64,000 bases of DNA from Clostridiales bacterium (GCA_015069465.1 SVIO01000003.1:1-64000), one strand, 5' to 3'; shown: positions 25,284 through 34,962, counted from the first letter of the stretch. The notes: generated by a model from the sequence alone, not told the origin. Translations and numbers: made by a program.

Positions 25284-26108
25284 ATGACTTTCGATACAAA
25301 ACTCGTTGGCAAAATCGGTTCAATGGCGCTCATCGATAAAGAGAGCAATATTTTAGACTATACCTTGATTGCAAGGCTTTCGTCTGAACTTAAGCCGGGA
25401 TATATTTGGATTACAAGTGGCGCTGCCGAAACGGGCAGGCTTGATTATATAAAAAGAAACGGCACAGAACTCGTCGGCGAAAAAGAAGACGTTAAAACCG
25501 ACTACGCTGCGCAAGGTCAGTCTATTTTGATGTCAACCTATCGTGAGTATGTTGATTCTAAGTATTCGCTTAGGCAAGTTTTGGTTGAACACCAACACTT
25601 TAACGACCCACAAAAAAGAGAACACCTAAAAGCAATGCTTCTTCGTGCAAAAGACCAAAACGCAATCCCTATCATTAACTATAACGATGCAATAAGCACA
25701 GAAGAAAGCCGTAGGTTTGAAATTCAGTCACTCAAAGACAAGACCGATAAGGTTGTTGAGTGTGTGGATAACGATGAAACGGCTTCTCAAATTGCTTGCC
25801 TTGTTAAAGCAGAAAACTTAATTATTTTAACAAGTGCAGATGGTATTTATAAAGATAGTCACGACCCAAGCACTTTAATTAGTGAAATTTCTGGTAAAGA
25901 CATCTATGAAGTGTTAGATAATATCACCGAGTGCGAAAATTATTGCAACGGCGCATCAAGGGCAGGGGCAAACGGGGCTAAGGCTAAACTTGAATATATA
26001 AAAGATGCAGTTAAAATTGGAACAAAGGTTATAATTGCTTCGGCAAAATGCTCACTTCACGATTTACTTAGTGGAAAGGCAAAAGCAACAAGAATTGGCG
26101 TTAGATAA
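25284..26108 (+). CDS. glutamate 5-kinase-like amino-acid kinase (no PUA domain)
   Basis: 274 residues aligned with ProB: KIGSMALI (for KxGSS), TSGAAETGR, YAAQGQ, a VINENDAV-like IINYNDAI, CVDNDETASQIACL and LTSADGIY, then NGAKAKLEYI. The C-terminal PUA domain of many ProB proteins is missing and no proA is adjacent. The usual NEND is NYND, so a different amino-acid or nucleotide-phosphate substrate is possible. I do not assign proB for that reason. Single gene with AAGGTG ahead of the ATG. Confidence 0.7.
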   Translation: MTFDTKLVGKIGSMALIDKESNILDYTLIARLSSELKPGYIWITSGAAETGRLDYIKRNGTELVGEKEDVKTDYAAQGQSILMSTYREYVDSKYSLRQVLVEHQHFNDPQKREHLKAMLLRAKDQNAIPIINYNDAISTEESRRFEIQSLKDKTDKVVECVDNDETASQIACLVKAENLIILTSADGIYKDSHDPSTLISEISGKDIYEVLDNITECENYCNGASRAGANGAKAKLEYIKDAVKIGTKVIIASAKCSLHDLLSGKAKATRIGVR

Positions 26109-26128
26109 TTTAATAATTTATAAAAATA

Positions 26129-26154
26129 AAAAAGAGTGGCTAGCCACTCTTTTT
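26129..26154. terminator. bidirectional terminator
   Basis: Palindrome centred in AGAGTGGC/GCCACTCT with A and T runs on either side, between convergent kinase-like and MFS genes. Confidence 0.85.
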
Positions 26155-26182
26155 GTTTTTTTGTTTAATTTGTTTTTCTTAT

Positions 26183-27592
26183 CTATAAGCAAATAACTAA
26201 TACACCAATTAAAAGGGCAAGTGAAATAGTTGCAAATAAAAGCGAATAGCCTATTACAGGGCTTACCTTTTTATTCCATTTAACTCTTGCAAACAAAGAT
26301 GGTTTCTTGTTTTCTATTGCCTTAGTCGTTTCACCTTCTATCATCGCTCTATCTTTTCTAGACTGTTTAACAACGTATTGCATTGCGATTGCAACGAACA
26401 CCATTAGTCCACCGAAAACGATAAACGAGATATCATAACTTCCAAAAATATCGAAAATAAAGTTCCCTATAGGCGAGCCTAGGGCATATCCTGCATAGTT
26501 TGCAGCAGAGAATACACCGAGAACGCTCATATAACTTTTATTTCCAAAAAGTTCGCTTGCATAAAGTGGAAGCATAACCGTTTCAAGTGGAAGGGCAATG
26601 TCTTGGAACACAAGTCTTACAAACGAAAGGGCAATACCTAAACTAGATGAATCAACGAACACTTGCGCAACAACCGAAATGAAGGTGCTTATCAAACAAA
26701 TATTCATGGTGAACCTTAAGCCCTTTTTGTCGAACATAAAGCCTGTTAAAATCTTTGTTCCCATCAAAACAATAAGTCCGAGCGAAGTCATTGTTGTAAC
26801 AAGCTCATTAGAAATGCCTTTATCTTGCATGTGTGGAACGGCAATACCACTTAAACCTTGAAGCGACATACCTGTAAAAGCCAAACATACGCACGCTATG
26901 TAAAAGTATGGTTTTTTCAAAATTTGATTATATTCCATACCAACCCAGCCACTGCCACGGGCTTTTTTGGCTTTATTTTCGATAACCGTTTTTTCGGCGC
27001 CTTTTGGCCTATCCTTAAAGAAGATTATAACAAGCGCAAGCACAACTGCAAGAATTATTGTAATTACCTTATATGAATCACGATATCCAAATGTTTCTTT
27101 ATAGATAATAGGTGAAACAATTTCGGTTGCAATAGCACCAAAAAGTCCGTTAGAAGAAAGTATTAAGCCTGTTATTTTGCCCTTATTTTCTTCTTTGCAC
27201 CAAAGTTTTACAACAGCGCCAACCATTGTAGTGCTTGTCCAAGCAAGCCCGATGCCAAGCAGAATTCCTGCGATATAAAACAGCCAAAGTTCTTCTGCAA
27301 GCATATTGATAACAGAAAAACCCATAAGACAGATAAACCCTGCGCAAATAAGTTTTTTTGCACCGAACCTGTTTATAAGCGTGCCAAAGAAAATGTTTAT
27401 TATGGTTGTTGCAACAAATCTAAAGGTGTCATTAAGTGAAAACGCCCCACGGCTAAAACCAAGCGCTTCGGTCATAGGAACAACGTAAAGAGTTCTTCCA
27501 CTAGAGCAAAAACCAAGAGACACGCCCGTTACCAAAAAGCAAATGGCAATAACTATAAAACCATAATTAAACTTCTTTTTCTCGTTTAACAT
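26183..27592 (-). CDS. major facilitator superfamily transporter
   Basis: 469 residues with about 12 hydrophobic helices plus a further C-terminal one (IGYSLLFATISLALLIGVLVI). The loop 2-3 motif is NRFGAKKL, and the N-terminal GFCSSGRTLYVVPMTEALGFSRG resembles the oxalate/formate antiporter-like branch. Substrate cannot be read from sequence. GGAG precedes the ATG. Single-gene unit with its own terminator. Confidence 0.82.
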   Translation of the reverse strand: MLNEKKKFNYGFIVIAICFLVTGVSLGFCSSGRTLYVVPMTEALGFSRGAFSLNDTFRFVATTIINIFFGTLINRFGAKKLICAGFICLMGFSVINMLAEELWLFYIAGILLGIGLAWTSTTMVGAVVKLWCKEENKGKITGLILSSNGLFGAIATEIVSPIIYKETFGYRDSYKVITIILAVVLALVIIFFKDRPKGAEKTVIENKAKKARGSGWVGMEYNQILKKPYFYIACVCLAFTGMSLQGLSGIAVPHMQDKGISNELVTTMTSLGLIVLMGTKILTGFMFDKKGLRFTMNICLISTFISVVAQVFVDSSSLGIALSFVRLVFQDIALPLETVMLPLYASELFGNKSYMSVLGVFSAANYAGYALGSPIGNFIFDIFGSYDISFIVFGGLMVFVAIAMQYVVKQSRKDRAMIEGETTKAIENKKPSLFARVKWNKKVSPVIGYSLLFATISLALLIGVLVICL

Positions 27593-27782
27593 CCCACATC
27601 TCCAAATATATAATTCTTAACAATTATACTCTTTTATTTTTTAATTGTAAAACAAAACGATTATAAAAAAGCCAAGTTTTTTGACTTTTTGTAAAAGGGA
27701 AAAGTCGACAAAAAATTTTTGTCGAAATTTTGGTTTTTTTTGAATATATTTTGCCTTTCTGCACAACATATTATCAAGGGGG
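27593..27782. other. intergenic region upstream of small gene remnant
   Basis: AT-rich with no gene supported. A 65-residue minus-strand frame (27641-27838) has no ribosome site and is rejected. A TTGCC...TATTAT-like stretch near 27750-27775 may be the promoter of the downstream small gene. Confidence 0.4.
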
Positions 27783-27788
27783 ATGAAT

Positions 27789-27952
27789 ATGAGAGATAAT
27801 AAGAAAAGTAAAACGACCAGCAAAAGTTCAAAAAACACTAAAGATTGTAAGTAACAATAAATTTAAAAGTGATTTTGACACTTTTGGCTCTTATACAGGC
27901 GTAGATGCTTATGATAAGTATGAAAAGCCTGTTCAAGACGCTGACGATTTAT
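27789..27952 (+). pseudogene. small Lys-rich gene with apparent frameshift
   Basis: AAGGGGG lies 6 nt before an ATG opening MRDNKKSKTTSKSSKNTKD, which stops at 27854. The next frame runs without a break to TAA at 27950-27952 and encodes NNKFKSDFDTFGSYTG and EKPVQDADDL, a tail with clear protein character. Removing one A from the A6 run near 27830-27835 would join them into a protein of about 54 residues. So it is either a disrupted gene, an assembly error in a homopolymer or a programmed frameshift. The acidic GSYTG...PVQDADDL ending looks like a conserved small protein, but I cannot name the family. Confidence 0.5.
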
Positions 27953-27986
27953 AAAAAATCTTTTAATTAAACCTTTATTTGATTAG

Positions 27987-28025
27987 GCAGAACTCTTTTT
28001 TAATAAAAGTCTTTTGCCTTTTCTT
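27987..28025 (+). terminator. terminator after small gene remnant
   Basis: AGGCA...TGCCT with an imperfect AT-rich inner stem, followed by TTTTCTTTTTTT. Confidence 0.6.
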
Positions 28026-28054
28026 TTTTTAAATGTTTACTAAAAAATAAAAAC

Positions 28055-28083
28055 TTGACAAAACTTTTTGTTTGATATATAAT
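28055..28083 (+). promoter_or_regulatory. rnpB promoter
   Basis: Perfect TTGACA (28055-28060), 17 bp, TATAAT (28078-28083), placing the start near 28090. Confidence 0.85.
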
Positions 28084-28096
28084 AGCCTTGCTTTTT

Positions 28097-28438
28097 AAGA
28101 CAGTTATACGGTCGCGGGGGCAGGGAGAGCCTGTCAATGAGGAAAGTCCGAGCGTTTTAGAAACAGGGTGCTGGAGAAATCCCAGTGGAGGCGACTTTAA
28201 GGAAAGTGCAACAGAAAACAACAGCCCTTTTGGGCAATGGTGAAAAGGCGTGGTAAGAGCACACCGACTTTGTGGTGACACAAGGTGCAATGTAAACCCC
28301 ACCTGACGCAAGATTGACAAACTATTTCATTAGGGAGTTTCACCGAAATAGTTTAACAAATATCGCTGGGGGATAATGGTAACATTATTCGTAGATAAAT
28401 GACCGTACACGACAGAACTCGGCTTACAGATTGTCTTA
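28097..28438 (+). ncRNA. rnpB: RNase P RNA
   Basis: Catalytic RNA of ribonuclease P, which matures tRNA 5' ends. Universally conserved blocks are visible: GAGGAAAGTCCGAGC in the 5' part, a central GGTAAGAGCACACC, and GACAGAACTCGGCTTACA near the 3' end. The helix P1 arms AAGACA (28097-28102) and TGTCTT (28432-28437) define the ends. The protein subunit gene rnpA is at 41934-42269. Confidence 0.96.
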
Positions 28439-28447
28439 AAAACACAT

Positions 28448-28487
28448 CAGCCTTGCAAGGCAAAACCTTGCAAGGCTGTTCTCTTTT
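28448..28487 (+). terminator. rnpB terminator
   Basis: CAGCCTTGCAAGG with its perfect complement (13 bp, CAAAA loop) followed by TTCTCTTTT. Confidence 0.9.
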
Positions 28488-28491
28488 AAAT

Positions 28492-28944
28492 TTAGTCACT
28501 AACTTTTGCACACCTTAAAGACACATAGTTATATCTGCCAAGCAAGGTGTTAAAGATAGGATTATCGTGGGCAGATACCCTTATTCTGTTATCGACGCTT
28601 GTAACAAATAAATTATGATAATATTTTTGTCCGTTATATAGTTGAATTATGTCCCCAACATCAAGGTCACTTAACTCGCACTCGGTCAGTTTTAGCCCCA
28701 CGCCCGTGTTGAAAGTGCCAAAATTCCAAAATTCATTTACGCCCGTCCAAGCAGGCGCTCTACTATTTAACGAAAGATAATACCAACCATATCTATCAAA
28801 GTTCATTGCCACGCCACCAGCGTGAATACATTGCGAAACAAAGTTGGTGCAGTCGCCACCAAGACTCGAAAAGTTATAATAGTTTGGGTTAAAACTCTCT
28901 GCCCACCTTTTTGCATAAAGATAGGCTAATTCTCTATCATACAT
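28492..28944 (-). CDS. amidase-domain protein (Amidase_6 type)
   Basis: 150 residues. GGDCTNFVSQCIHAGG supplies the catalytic Cys of the NlpC/P60-like Amidase_6 fold, YHNLFVTSV the His, and VSAHDNP a later conserved block. There is no signal peptide, so it may act in the cytoplasm or leave by another route. In Clostridia this domain is often linked to cell-wall or spore peptidoglycan. Single gene between rnpB and mnmG. Confidence 0.75.
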   Translation of the reverse strand: MYDRELAYLYAKRWAESFNPNYYNFSSLGGDCTNFVSQCIHAGGVAMNFDRYGWYYLSLNSRAPAWTGVNEFWNFGTFNTGVGLKLTECELSDLDVGDIIQLYNGQKYYHNLFVTSVDNRIRVSAHDNPIFNTLLGRYNYVSLRCAKVSD

Positions 28945-28986
28945 AGTATATTATATTTTTTATTTTTATAAAACGCTACAAACAAA

Positions 28987-29018
28987 AAAAGACTAAGCGA
29001 ATTTTCGTTTAGTCTTTT
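28987..29018 (-). terminator. mnmG terminator
   Basis: AAAAGACTAA/TTAGTCTTTT with CGAA/TTCG extension, just after the mnmG stop. Confidence 0.8.
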
Positions 29019-29026
29019 ACTTTCTT

Positions 29027-30895
29027 TTATTTTTTAAGATATACCATGAGTACTGCAATGTCGGCAGGGGATACGCCAGAAATTCTGCCTGCTTGACCTA
29101 AGTTCTTAGGGCGAATTTTGTCGAGTTTTTGTTGGGCTTCTATTCTTAGACCTTTAATTGCAAGATAATCGATATCGTCTGGCAAACTCTTTTCTTCAAG
29201 TTTTTTTGCCTTTTCTATTTGCTCTAAACCCTTTTGCAAATAGCCTTGATATTTTGCGTCAGTCTCTACAGTGTCTAAAATTTCCTTAGAAATACCGTCG
29301 AACCCACCAAGACTTTCTATAATTTCGCTGAGAGAAATGCCACGCCTTATAAGGTCGCCTTTAGTTAAGCCTTGCTTTGCACTATCATAGCCGTGTGCTT
29401 TTAAGAGACTATCGGCATCTTTTGGCTTAACCAAAATATTCATCTCTGATGTTGCCTTTTCATATTCAGCAACTCTTTTTAGATATCTATTATATCTTTC
29501 ATCATCAACAAGCCCTGCACTTCTACCTTTTTCGGTAAGTCTAAAGTCTGGGTTATCTTGCCTTAAAACAATTCTATATTCGGCACGGCTTGTCATCATA
29601 CGATATGGCTCGTTTGTGCCTTTAGTAACAAGGTCATCGATTAAAACACCGATATACCCGTCATCTCTTGAAATAATAAGTGGGTCTAACCCACGCATTT
29701 TAAGTGATGCGTTGAGCCCTGCAATAAGCCCTTGTGCTGCGGCTTCTTCATAACCACTCGTGCCATTTACTTGGCCTGCCATATATAGTCCACTTATCTT
29801 TTTATATTCAAGGGTAGGGAGTAGGTCAAGCGAGTCAATGCAGTCATACTCTATAGCATAAGCATATCTCATAATCTCGCAATTTTCTAGCCCTTTAATC
29901 GTTCTATACATAGCCTTTTGCACATCGTGTGGTAGGGAAGTTGAAAGACCTTGAACATAAATTTCGTTTGTGTCTGCCCCTTCTGGTTCTAAGAAAAGTT
30001 GGTGTCTTTCCTTATCGGCAAAACGCACTACTTTATCTTCAATCGAAGGGCAGTATCTTGGACCTGTGCCTTTAATAAGCCCACCATAGAGTGGGCTTCT
30101 ATGAAGGTTATCCCTTATAATTTGGTGGGTTTTTTCGTTTGTATAAGTCAAATAGCAAGGCGTTTGTTTTTGTGGCACGCTTTCGGTCAAAAAACTAAAC
30201 GGATAAATCTCTTTTTCGCCGTCTTGAACTTCCAAAACCGAAAAATCAATTGTTCTTGCATCAACTCTTGCAGGTGTTCCCGTCTTAAACCTTCTAATAG
30301 TAAAGCCGTGTTTAATAAGATTTTCAGTTAGTCCACCGTTAGATGCTTGAAAGCCACTTGGTCCAGAGTTTTGTCTCCACTCGCCAGCGATAACGCTTCC
30401 GTTAAGATATACGCCCGTTGCAACTATAACGCTTTTGCACTCAATTATTCCACCGAAAGAAGTTAAAACGCCACTGACATTTTTTCCACTCTCATCGGTT
30501 AAAATTTCCACGGCTTCGCCTTGTAAAATCTTTAGGTTAGGGGTGTTTTCTAAGGTTTTTTTCATTACTGTGTGATAATAATTTTTATCAGCCTGACCCC
30601 TAAGTGATTGAACGGCAGCGCCCTTTCCACGATTAAGCATTCTTATTTGAAGAAGTGCTCTATCGGCGTTTATACCCATTTCGCCACCCAAGGCATCTAT
30701 TTCTTTAACGATTTGTCCCTTAGCCGTTCCACCTATTGAAGGATTGCACGCCATAAAGGCTATGCTATCTAAGTTTAGTGTTAGCATAACCGTTTTAAAG
30801 CCTGTTCTTGCAAGGGCGAGCGCCGCTTCGCAACCAGCGTGTCCTGCACCGATTACAACAGCGTCAAATTTTCCTTCAGTGAATCTATTTTCCAT
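29027..30895 (-). CDS. mnmG: tRNA uridine-5-carboxymethylaminomethyl modification enzyme MnmG
   Basis: FAD-dependent partner of the GTPase MnmE in making cmnm5U34. 622 residues, normal length. N-terminal dinucleotide-binding GAGHAGCEAALALAR, the FAD region ACNPSIGGTAKGQIVKEIDALGG, and the C-terminal GYEEAAAQGLIAG and RLTEKGRSAGL blocks. mnmE is not in this window. The gene begins 5 bp after dnaA, so the two are one operon, which is unusual since mnmG commonly sits with mnmE and rsmG. Confidence 0.97.
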   Translation of the reverse strand: MENRFTEGKFDAVVIGAGHAGCEAALALARTGFKTVMLTLNLDSIAFMACNPSIGGTAKGQIVKEIDALGGEMGINADRALLQIRMLNRGKGAAVQSLRGQADKNYYHTVMKKTLENTPNLKILQGEAVEILTDESGKNVSGVLTSFGGIIECKSVIVATGVYLNGSVIAGEWRQNSGPSGFQASNGGLTENLIKHGFTIRRFKTGTPARVDARTIDFSVLEVQDGEKEIYPFSFLTESVPQKQTPCYLTYTNEKTHQIIRDNLHRSPLYGGLIKGTGPRYCPSIEDKVVRFADKERHQLFLEPEGADTNEIYVQGLSTSLPHDVQKAMYRTIKGLENCEIMRYAYAIEYDCIDSLDLLPTLEYKKISGLYMAGQVNGTSGYEEAAAQGLIAGLNASLKMRGLDPLIISRDDGYIGVLIDDLVTKGTNEPYRMMTSRAEYRIVLRQDNPDFRLTEKGRSAGLVDDERYNRYLKRVAEYEKATSEMNILVKPKDADSLLKAHGYDSAKQGLTKGDLIRRGISLSEIIESLGGFDGISKEILDTVETDAKYQGYLQKGLEQIEKAKKLEEKSLPDDIDYLAIKGLRIEAQQKLDKIRPKNLGQAGRISGVSPADIAVLMVYLKK

Positions 30896-30900
30896 AATTT

Positions 30901-32250
30901 TTATTGTTTTAATAATTTTTTCTTAATATCGTTGATATCAACAGCGAGTTTCGTGTCAACTTCTATTTGTTCTGAAATTTTATCTCTCGTATAAGTAACA
31001 GTTGCGTGGTCTCTGCCAAAAATCTTGCCAACCTTTGTTGATGGCAAACTCATCATGTCCAAAACCAAATACATGCTAACTTGTCTTGCAAGTGCTATCT
31101 CTTTGGTCTTTTTCTTTGAAAGAAGTTCTGTTTTAGACACCTTATAAAACTGGCACACGCCGTTTATTATATCTTCTGCCCTAAGTTCTTCTTGCCTTTC
31201 GCCAGCAGATTCCTTTAAGGCATCGTTAACAAGTTCAATAGTTATAGGTCTTTCGTGAAGTTTAGAAGCAAAGATAACCTTTGTTAACTTTCCTATAAGC
31301 GTTCTTATATCTCCCACGTTCATCTCTGCGATGTATGTTAAAACCTTGATATTAACAACGCATTTCTTTTCTTCTGCCTTTCTCTTAAGAATAGCAATTC
31401 TAGTTTCAAGGTCAGGTGGTTGAACGTCTGCTAAAAGTCCACCTTCAAAACGAGTTCTAAGCCTTTCTTCTAAAACTTCAATTTCCTTTGGTGGTCTATC
31501 AGAAGTTAAAACCACTTGTTTGTTTTGCATTACAAGTTCGTTAAAGGTGTGGAAGAACTCCGTTTGAATACCTTGTTTTGTTGCCAAAAACTGAACGTCA
31601 TCAATAAGCAAAACGTCAACGTTTCTATATCTTCTTCTAAAATCGGCACTTGCGTTTGTGCCTTTACCCTTGCTTATGCCTTCGATAAATTGGTTAGTAA
31701 ACTGCTCGCAAGTAGCATAAACGACATTAAGGGTTGGATTATGTAACTTTATGTAGTTTGCAATGGCCATCAAAATATGAGTTTTTCCAAGTCCCGTACC
31801 ACCATAAATAAATAGTGGGTTATAACTATCTCCCGGTGCTTCAGCAACGGCTTTTGCGGCAGCATAAATAAACTCGTTTGACGAGCCTACGACAAAAGAA
31901 TCAAAAGTAAATTGCGTGTTTATTGGAGAGCCTTGATTTTCTATTTCATCTCTTCTTTCTTCGCCAAGTTGTTTAAGATAATCTTCTTTATCTTTTGCAA
32001 CAACCACACAGTAATCTGTTATATGTGTGTTCGCCTTGATAATTGCTTCTTTAATTTTAGAGCCTATCATTTGGTTGTTTACGCCGTCGGCAAAAATTTT
32101 ACTTTGAGTGCAAAGAACGATAGTGTTGCCTTTTATGTCAACAGGAACTAATAGTTTGATAAAACTTTCATAAGCAATAGAAGTAACAAGACTTTCTATC
32201 TTTGGTAACAACACTTGTTCCCATAAAATCTCATAATTTTCTTTATCCAT
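30901..32250 (-). CDS. dnaA: chromosomal replication initiator DnaA
   Basis: 449 residues: domain I (about 1-85), AAA+ core with Walker A GGTGLGKTH, Walker B DVLLIDDVQFL and the ISS/arginine-finger segment, and C-terminal DnaA-box-binding domain with the signature GRDHATVTYTRDKI. Binds oriC and loads helicase. GGGGG lies 10 nt before the ATG. Its upstream gap (32251-32359) contains no DnaA-box cluster; the cluster is instead beside dnaN at 43829-43951. Divergent from recF. Confidence 0.97.
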   Translation of the reverse strand: MDKENYEILWEQVLLPKIESLVTSIAYESFIKLLVPVDIKGNTIVLCTQSKIFADGVNNQMIGSKIKEAIIKANTHITDYCVVVAKDKEDYLKQLGEERRDEIENQGSPINTQFTFDSFVVGSSNEFIYAAAKAVAEAPGDSYNPLFIYGGTGLGKTHILMAIANYIKLHNPTLNVVYATCEQFTNQFIEGISKGKGTNASADFRRRYRNVDVLLIDDVQFLATKQGIQTEFFHTFNELVMQNKQVVLTSDRPPKEIEVLEERLRTRFEGGLLADVQPPDLETRIAILKRKAEEKKCVVNIKVLTYIAEMNVGDIRTLIGKLTKVIFASKLHERPITIELVNDALKESAGERQEELRAEDIINGVCQFYKVSKTELLSKKKTKEIALARQVSMYLVLDMMSLPSTKVGKIFGRDHATVTYTRDKISEQIEVDTKLAVDINDIKKKLLKQ

Positions 32251-32359
32251 AACAAACTATCCCCCTTTATCAGTTGCATTTAAGTAGAAAACATTATATA
32301 ATATTTTTAGAATAAAATAAAGTAATACGGCCACTTTTTTTCAAAATTTTTAAAAATCT

Positions 32360-33451
32360 ATGTATATTAAACATTTGTCACTAAAAAATTTTCGCAATTA
32401 TGAAAGTCAAGAATTTGACTTTGACTGTGGAATAAATATCCTTACTGGCGCTAATGCTCAGGGCAAAACAAATTGTGCTGAAGCAATCTTTTTCCTTTGC
32501 ACAGGCTATTCTCCAAGGGCTAATAAAGACAGGCTCTTGGTTAGACACGGCTTTAATAGTGCAGAAATTATTGGCAAAGCCGAGTCTAGGTATGGCGAAG
32601 TGTCTGTTAAAATAGAGTTTAATAGCCTTGATAAAAAAAGTATTTATATAAACGAACTTCAAGTTCTAAAAGTGGGCGAACTTTTGGGAAACATAAACAG
32701 CGTGTTCTTTAATCCACAAGAACTAAAACTCGTTCAAGAAAGCCCAGAAGACAGGCGTAGGTTTATGAACATTTCGCTCTCTCAAATGAGCAAAAACTAT
32801 TTCTATGCCCTTCAAAGATACAATAAAATTCTTTCGCAAAGAAACAATCTCTTAAAAGACCCAGATAAAGACTTAATAAGAGATACCTTGCCTATATGGG
32901 ATGAACAACTTTCTAGAGAGGCAGGCAAAATCATAAAGGCAAGAAACGACTTTTTAACCGAACTTTCGCCTATAGCAAGCCAAAAGCACGCACTCCTATC
33001 AGACAATAAAGAAGACCTTAAAATGCGCACGGAGAGTGGTTACTATGGCAGTGAAGAAGATATTGCCTTCGCCCTAAAAGAAGACTTAAAGGTGGGTTTA
33101 GAGCGTGATATGCGCCTTGGCTTTACTTCTATCGGCCCACATAGAGATGACATTAAGTTTACACTTAATGGCGATGACGTAAGGGTTTATGGCTCTCAAG
33201 GTCAACAAAGAACGGTTGCCTTATCGCTTAAACTTGCCGAAGCCGAGATTTTTTATAATAAATTCGGCGAATATCCTATTCTTATTTTAGATGACGTTCT
33301 TAGCGAACTTGACAAAAAAAGGCAAAGAAAACTTATTTCTGCCGTTAAAAGTATGCAAACTATTTTTACTGCTACATCTTTTGATAGACAGGTGTTCAAA
33401 AATGTAGAAGTTAATAGAATTATAATAGAAAAAGGAAAAATAAAAGGGTAA
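32360..33451 (+). CDS. recF: DNA replication and repair protein RecF
   Basis: 363 residues of the SMC-like ABC ATPase family: Walker A GANAQGKTN, signature YGSQGQQRTVALSLKLAEAE and Walker B PILILDDVLSELD. Acts in gap repair with RecO and RecR. The ribosome site is weak. RecF normally follows dnaN in Firmicutes; here it has been separated from dnaN and faces away from dnaA. Confidence 0.95.
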   Translation: MYIKHLSLKNFRNYESQEFDFDCGINILTGANAQGKTNCAEAIFFLCTGYSPRANKDRLLVRHGFNSAEIIGKAESRYGEVSVKIEFNSLDKKSIYINELQVLKVGELLGNINSVFFNPQELKLVQESPEDRRRFMNISLSQMSKNYFYALQRYNKILSQRNNLLKDPDKDLIRDTLPIWDEQLSREAGKIIKARNDFLTELSPIASQKHALLSDNKEDLKMRTESGYYGSEEDIAFALKEDLKVGLERDMRLGFTSIGPHRDDIKFTLNGDDVRVYGSQGQQRTVALSLKLAEAEIFYNKFGEYPILILDDVLSELDKKRQRKLISAVKSMQTIFTATSFDRQVFKNVEVNRIIIEKGKIKG

Positions 33452-33602
33452 TAAACGCCATAATTTGTACTGCTCTTTTTTGCTATTTGCATTTTGTTTT
33501 TCTTTGTGATATAATAGGGTGGATTTATCAAATGTTTATGTTTTTCAAGTTTGATAAATGCTAATTTTAACTTTTGGATGTAAAAAAGGAAAAAACTTAT
33601 AA

Positions 33603-34925
33603 ATGTTTAGTTTTCTTAAAAGACAATCTCCGGTGAGAATTATCGCTTTAGGTTTTCTTGCCACAATACTTTTAGGTTCAATTCTTCTAAGCCTTCCATT
33701 TTGCTTAAAAGAAGGGGTTACCTTAAGGTATATAGACGCACTTTATACTTCGACAAGTGCAGTTTGCGTAACAGGACTTGTCTCCGTCGATGCTGGCTCA
33801 ACCTTTACCCCAGTTGGTCAAACCATTTTGGCTCTTCTTATCCAAATCGGTGGGCTTGGCGTTTCCACTATCGGTGCTGGCATTATTCTTGCCGTTGGCA
33901 AAAAATTTAATCTTAAGGGCATAAACGTTATTAAAGAAGGCTCTAACCTAAACTCAAGAAAAGGTCTTAAATACTTTGTTAGAGATATTTTTATAACCAC
34001 TATTATAATTGAGTTTGTGGGCGCTATTTTGAGTTTTATTGTCTTTATTAAAGATATGGACTTTTTAACGGCACTCGGCGTTAGCATTTTTCACAGCATT
34101 GCTTCTTTTAACAACTCTGGTTTTGATATTTTGGGTGGAATTAACCCTGCTTTTAAGGGGCAAAGCCTTATCCCTTATCAAAATAATGTTCTTCTTAACC
34201 TTACGACCAGTGGACTAATAATACTCGGTGGCATTGGCTTCTTGGTTATTAGAGATTTACTTAACAACAAGTTTAAGTGGAAAAAACTTTCTATGCACAC
34301 CAAAGTTGTTCTTGTAATGTCAGGGGCTTTGCTATTTTTAGGAACTTTGCTTTTAAAACTTGCAGAAGGCAATGATATTTCTTGGCTGGGCGCATTTTTC
34401 TTTAGCGTTTCGGCAAGAACGGCTGGTTTTTCGACCTATGCGCTTAACAGTTTTTCATATGCAGGACTTTTGGTTTTAATTATTTTAATGTTTATCGGTG
34501 CTTCACCTGGGTCAACAGGTGGTGGCATAAAGACAACAACCTTCTTTGCTCTTCTTCAAGGCATAAAGGCTTCTGCAACAAATAGGTCTGAAAAGGCTTT
34601 TCATTATTCAATGCCAAAAGACGCATTTAGAAAAGCATCTGTTATAACAATTTTAGGAATATTTATCGTGCTCACAGCAACGCTTGGAATAAGTATGCTA
34701 GAGCCACATTTAAGGCTTATCGATGTCTTACTAGAAGCCACAAGCGCTTTTGGCACTGTAGGGCTTTCTACGGGCATAACGAGTGGATTATCGGTAGGTA
34801 GCAAACTTATATCTATTGTAACTATGTATATAGGTAGGCTAGGTCCACTTACTATCGCTTCTATTTGGAACTTTACTCGAAAGGAAACCTTTTCTTATCC
34901 AGAAGGTAACATTTCTATCGGTTAA
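33603..34925 (+). CDS. Trk/Ktr potassium channel-like transport subunit
   Basis: 440-residue membrane protein of the TrkH/KtrB family. The four selectivity-filter loops are visible: TSAVCVTGLV, SFNNSGFDI, SARTAGFST and AFGTVGLST, plus the intramembrane gate loop SPGSTGGGIKTTT. Takes up K+ with a regulatory RCK subunit, which is the next gene 37 bp downstream. Either ktrB or trkH naming could apply, so no symbol is given. Confidence 0.92.
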   Translation: MFSFLKRQSPVRIIALGFLATILLGSILLSLPFCLKEGVTLRYIDALYTSTSAVCVTGLVSVDAGSTFTPVGQTILALLIQIGGLGVSTIGAGIILAVGKKFNLKGINVIKEGSNLNSRKGLKYFVRDIFITTIIIEFVGAILSFIVFIKDMDFLTALGVSIFHSIASFNNSGFDILGGINPAFKGQSLIPYQNNVLLNLTTSGLIILGGIGFLVIRDLLNNKFKWKKLSMHTKVVLVMSGALLFLGTLLLKLAEGNDISWLGAFFFSVSARTAGFSTYALNSFSYAGLLVLIILMFIGASPGSTGGGIKTTTFFALLQGIKASATNRSEKAFHYSMPKDAFRKASVITILGIFIVLTATLGISMLEPHLRLIDVLLEATSAFGTVGLSTGITSGLSVGSKLISIVTMYIGRLGPLTIASIWNFTRKETFSYPEGNISIG

Positions 34926-34962
34926 TTAAAAAAATTGTTTGTTAAAATATATAGGGAATATT

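Noticed and set aside
28000..28320. 106-residue minus-strand frame
   Set aside because: Antisense to RNase P RNA.
32251..32359. oriC directly upstream of dnaA
   Set aside because: The 109-bp gap has no convincing DnaA-box; the dnaN-rsmG gap has five.
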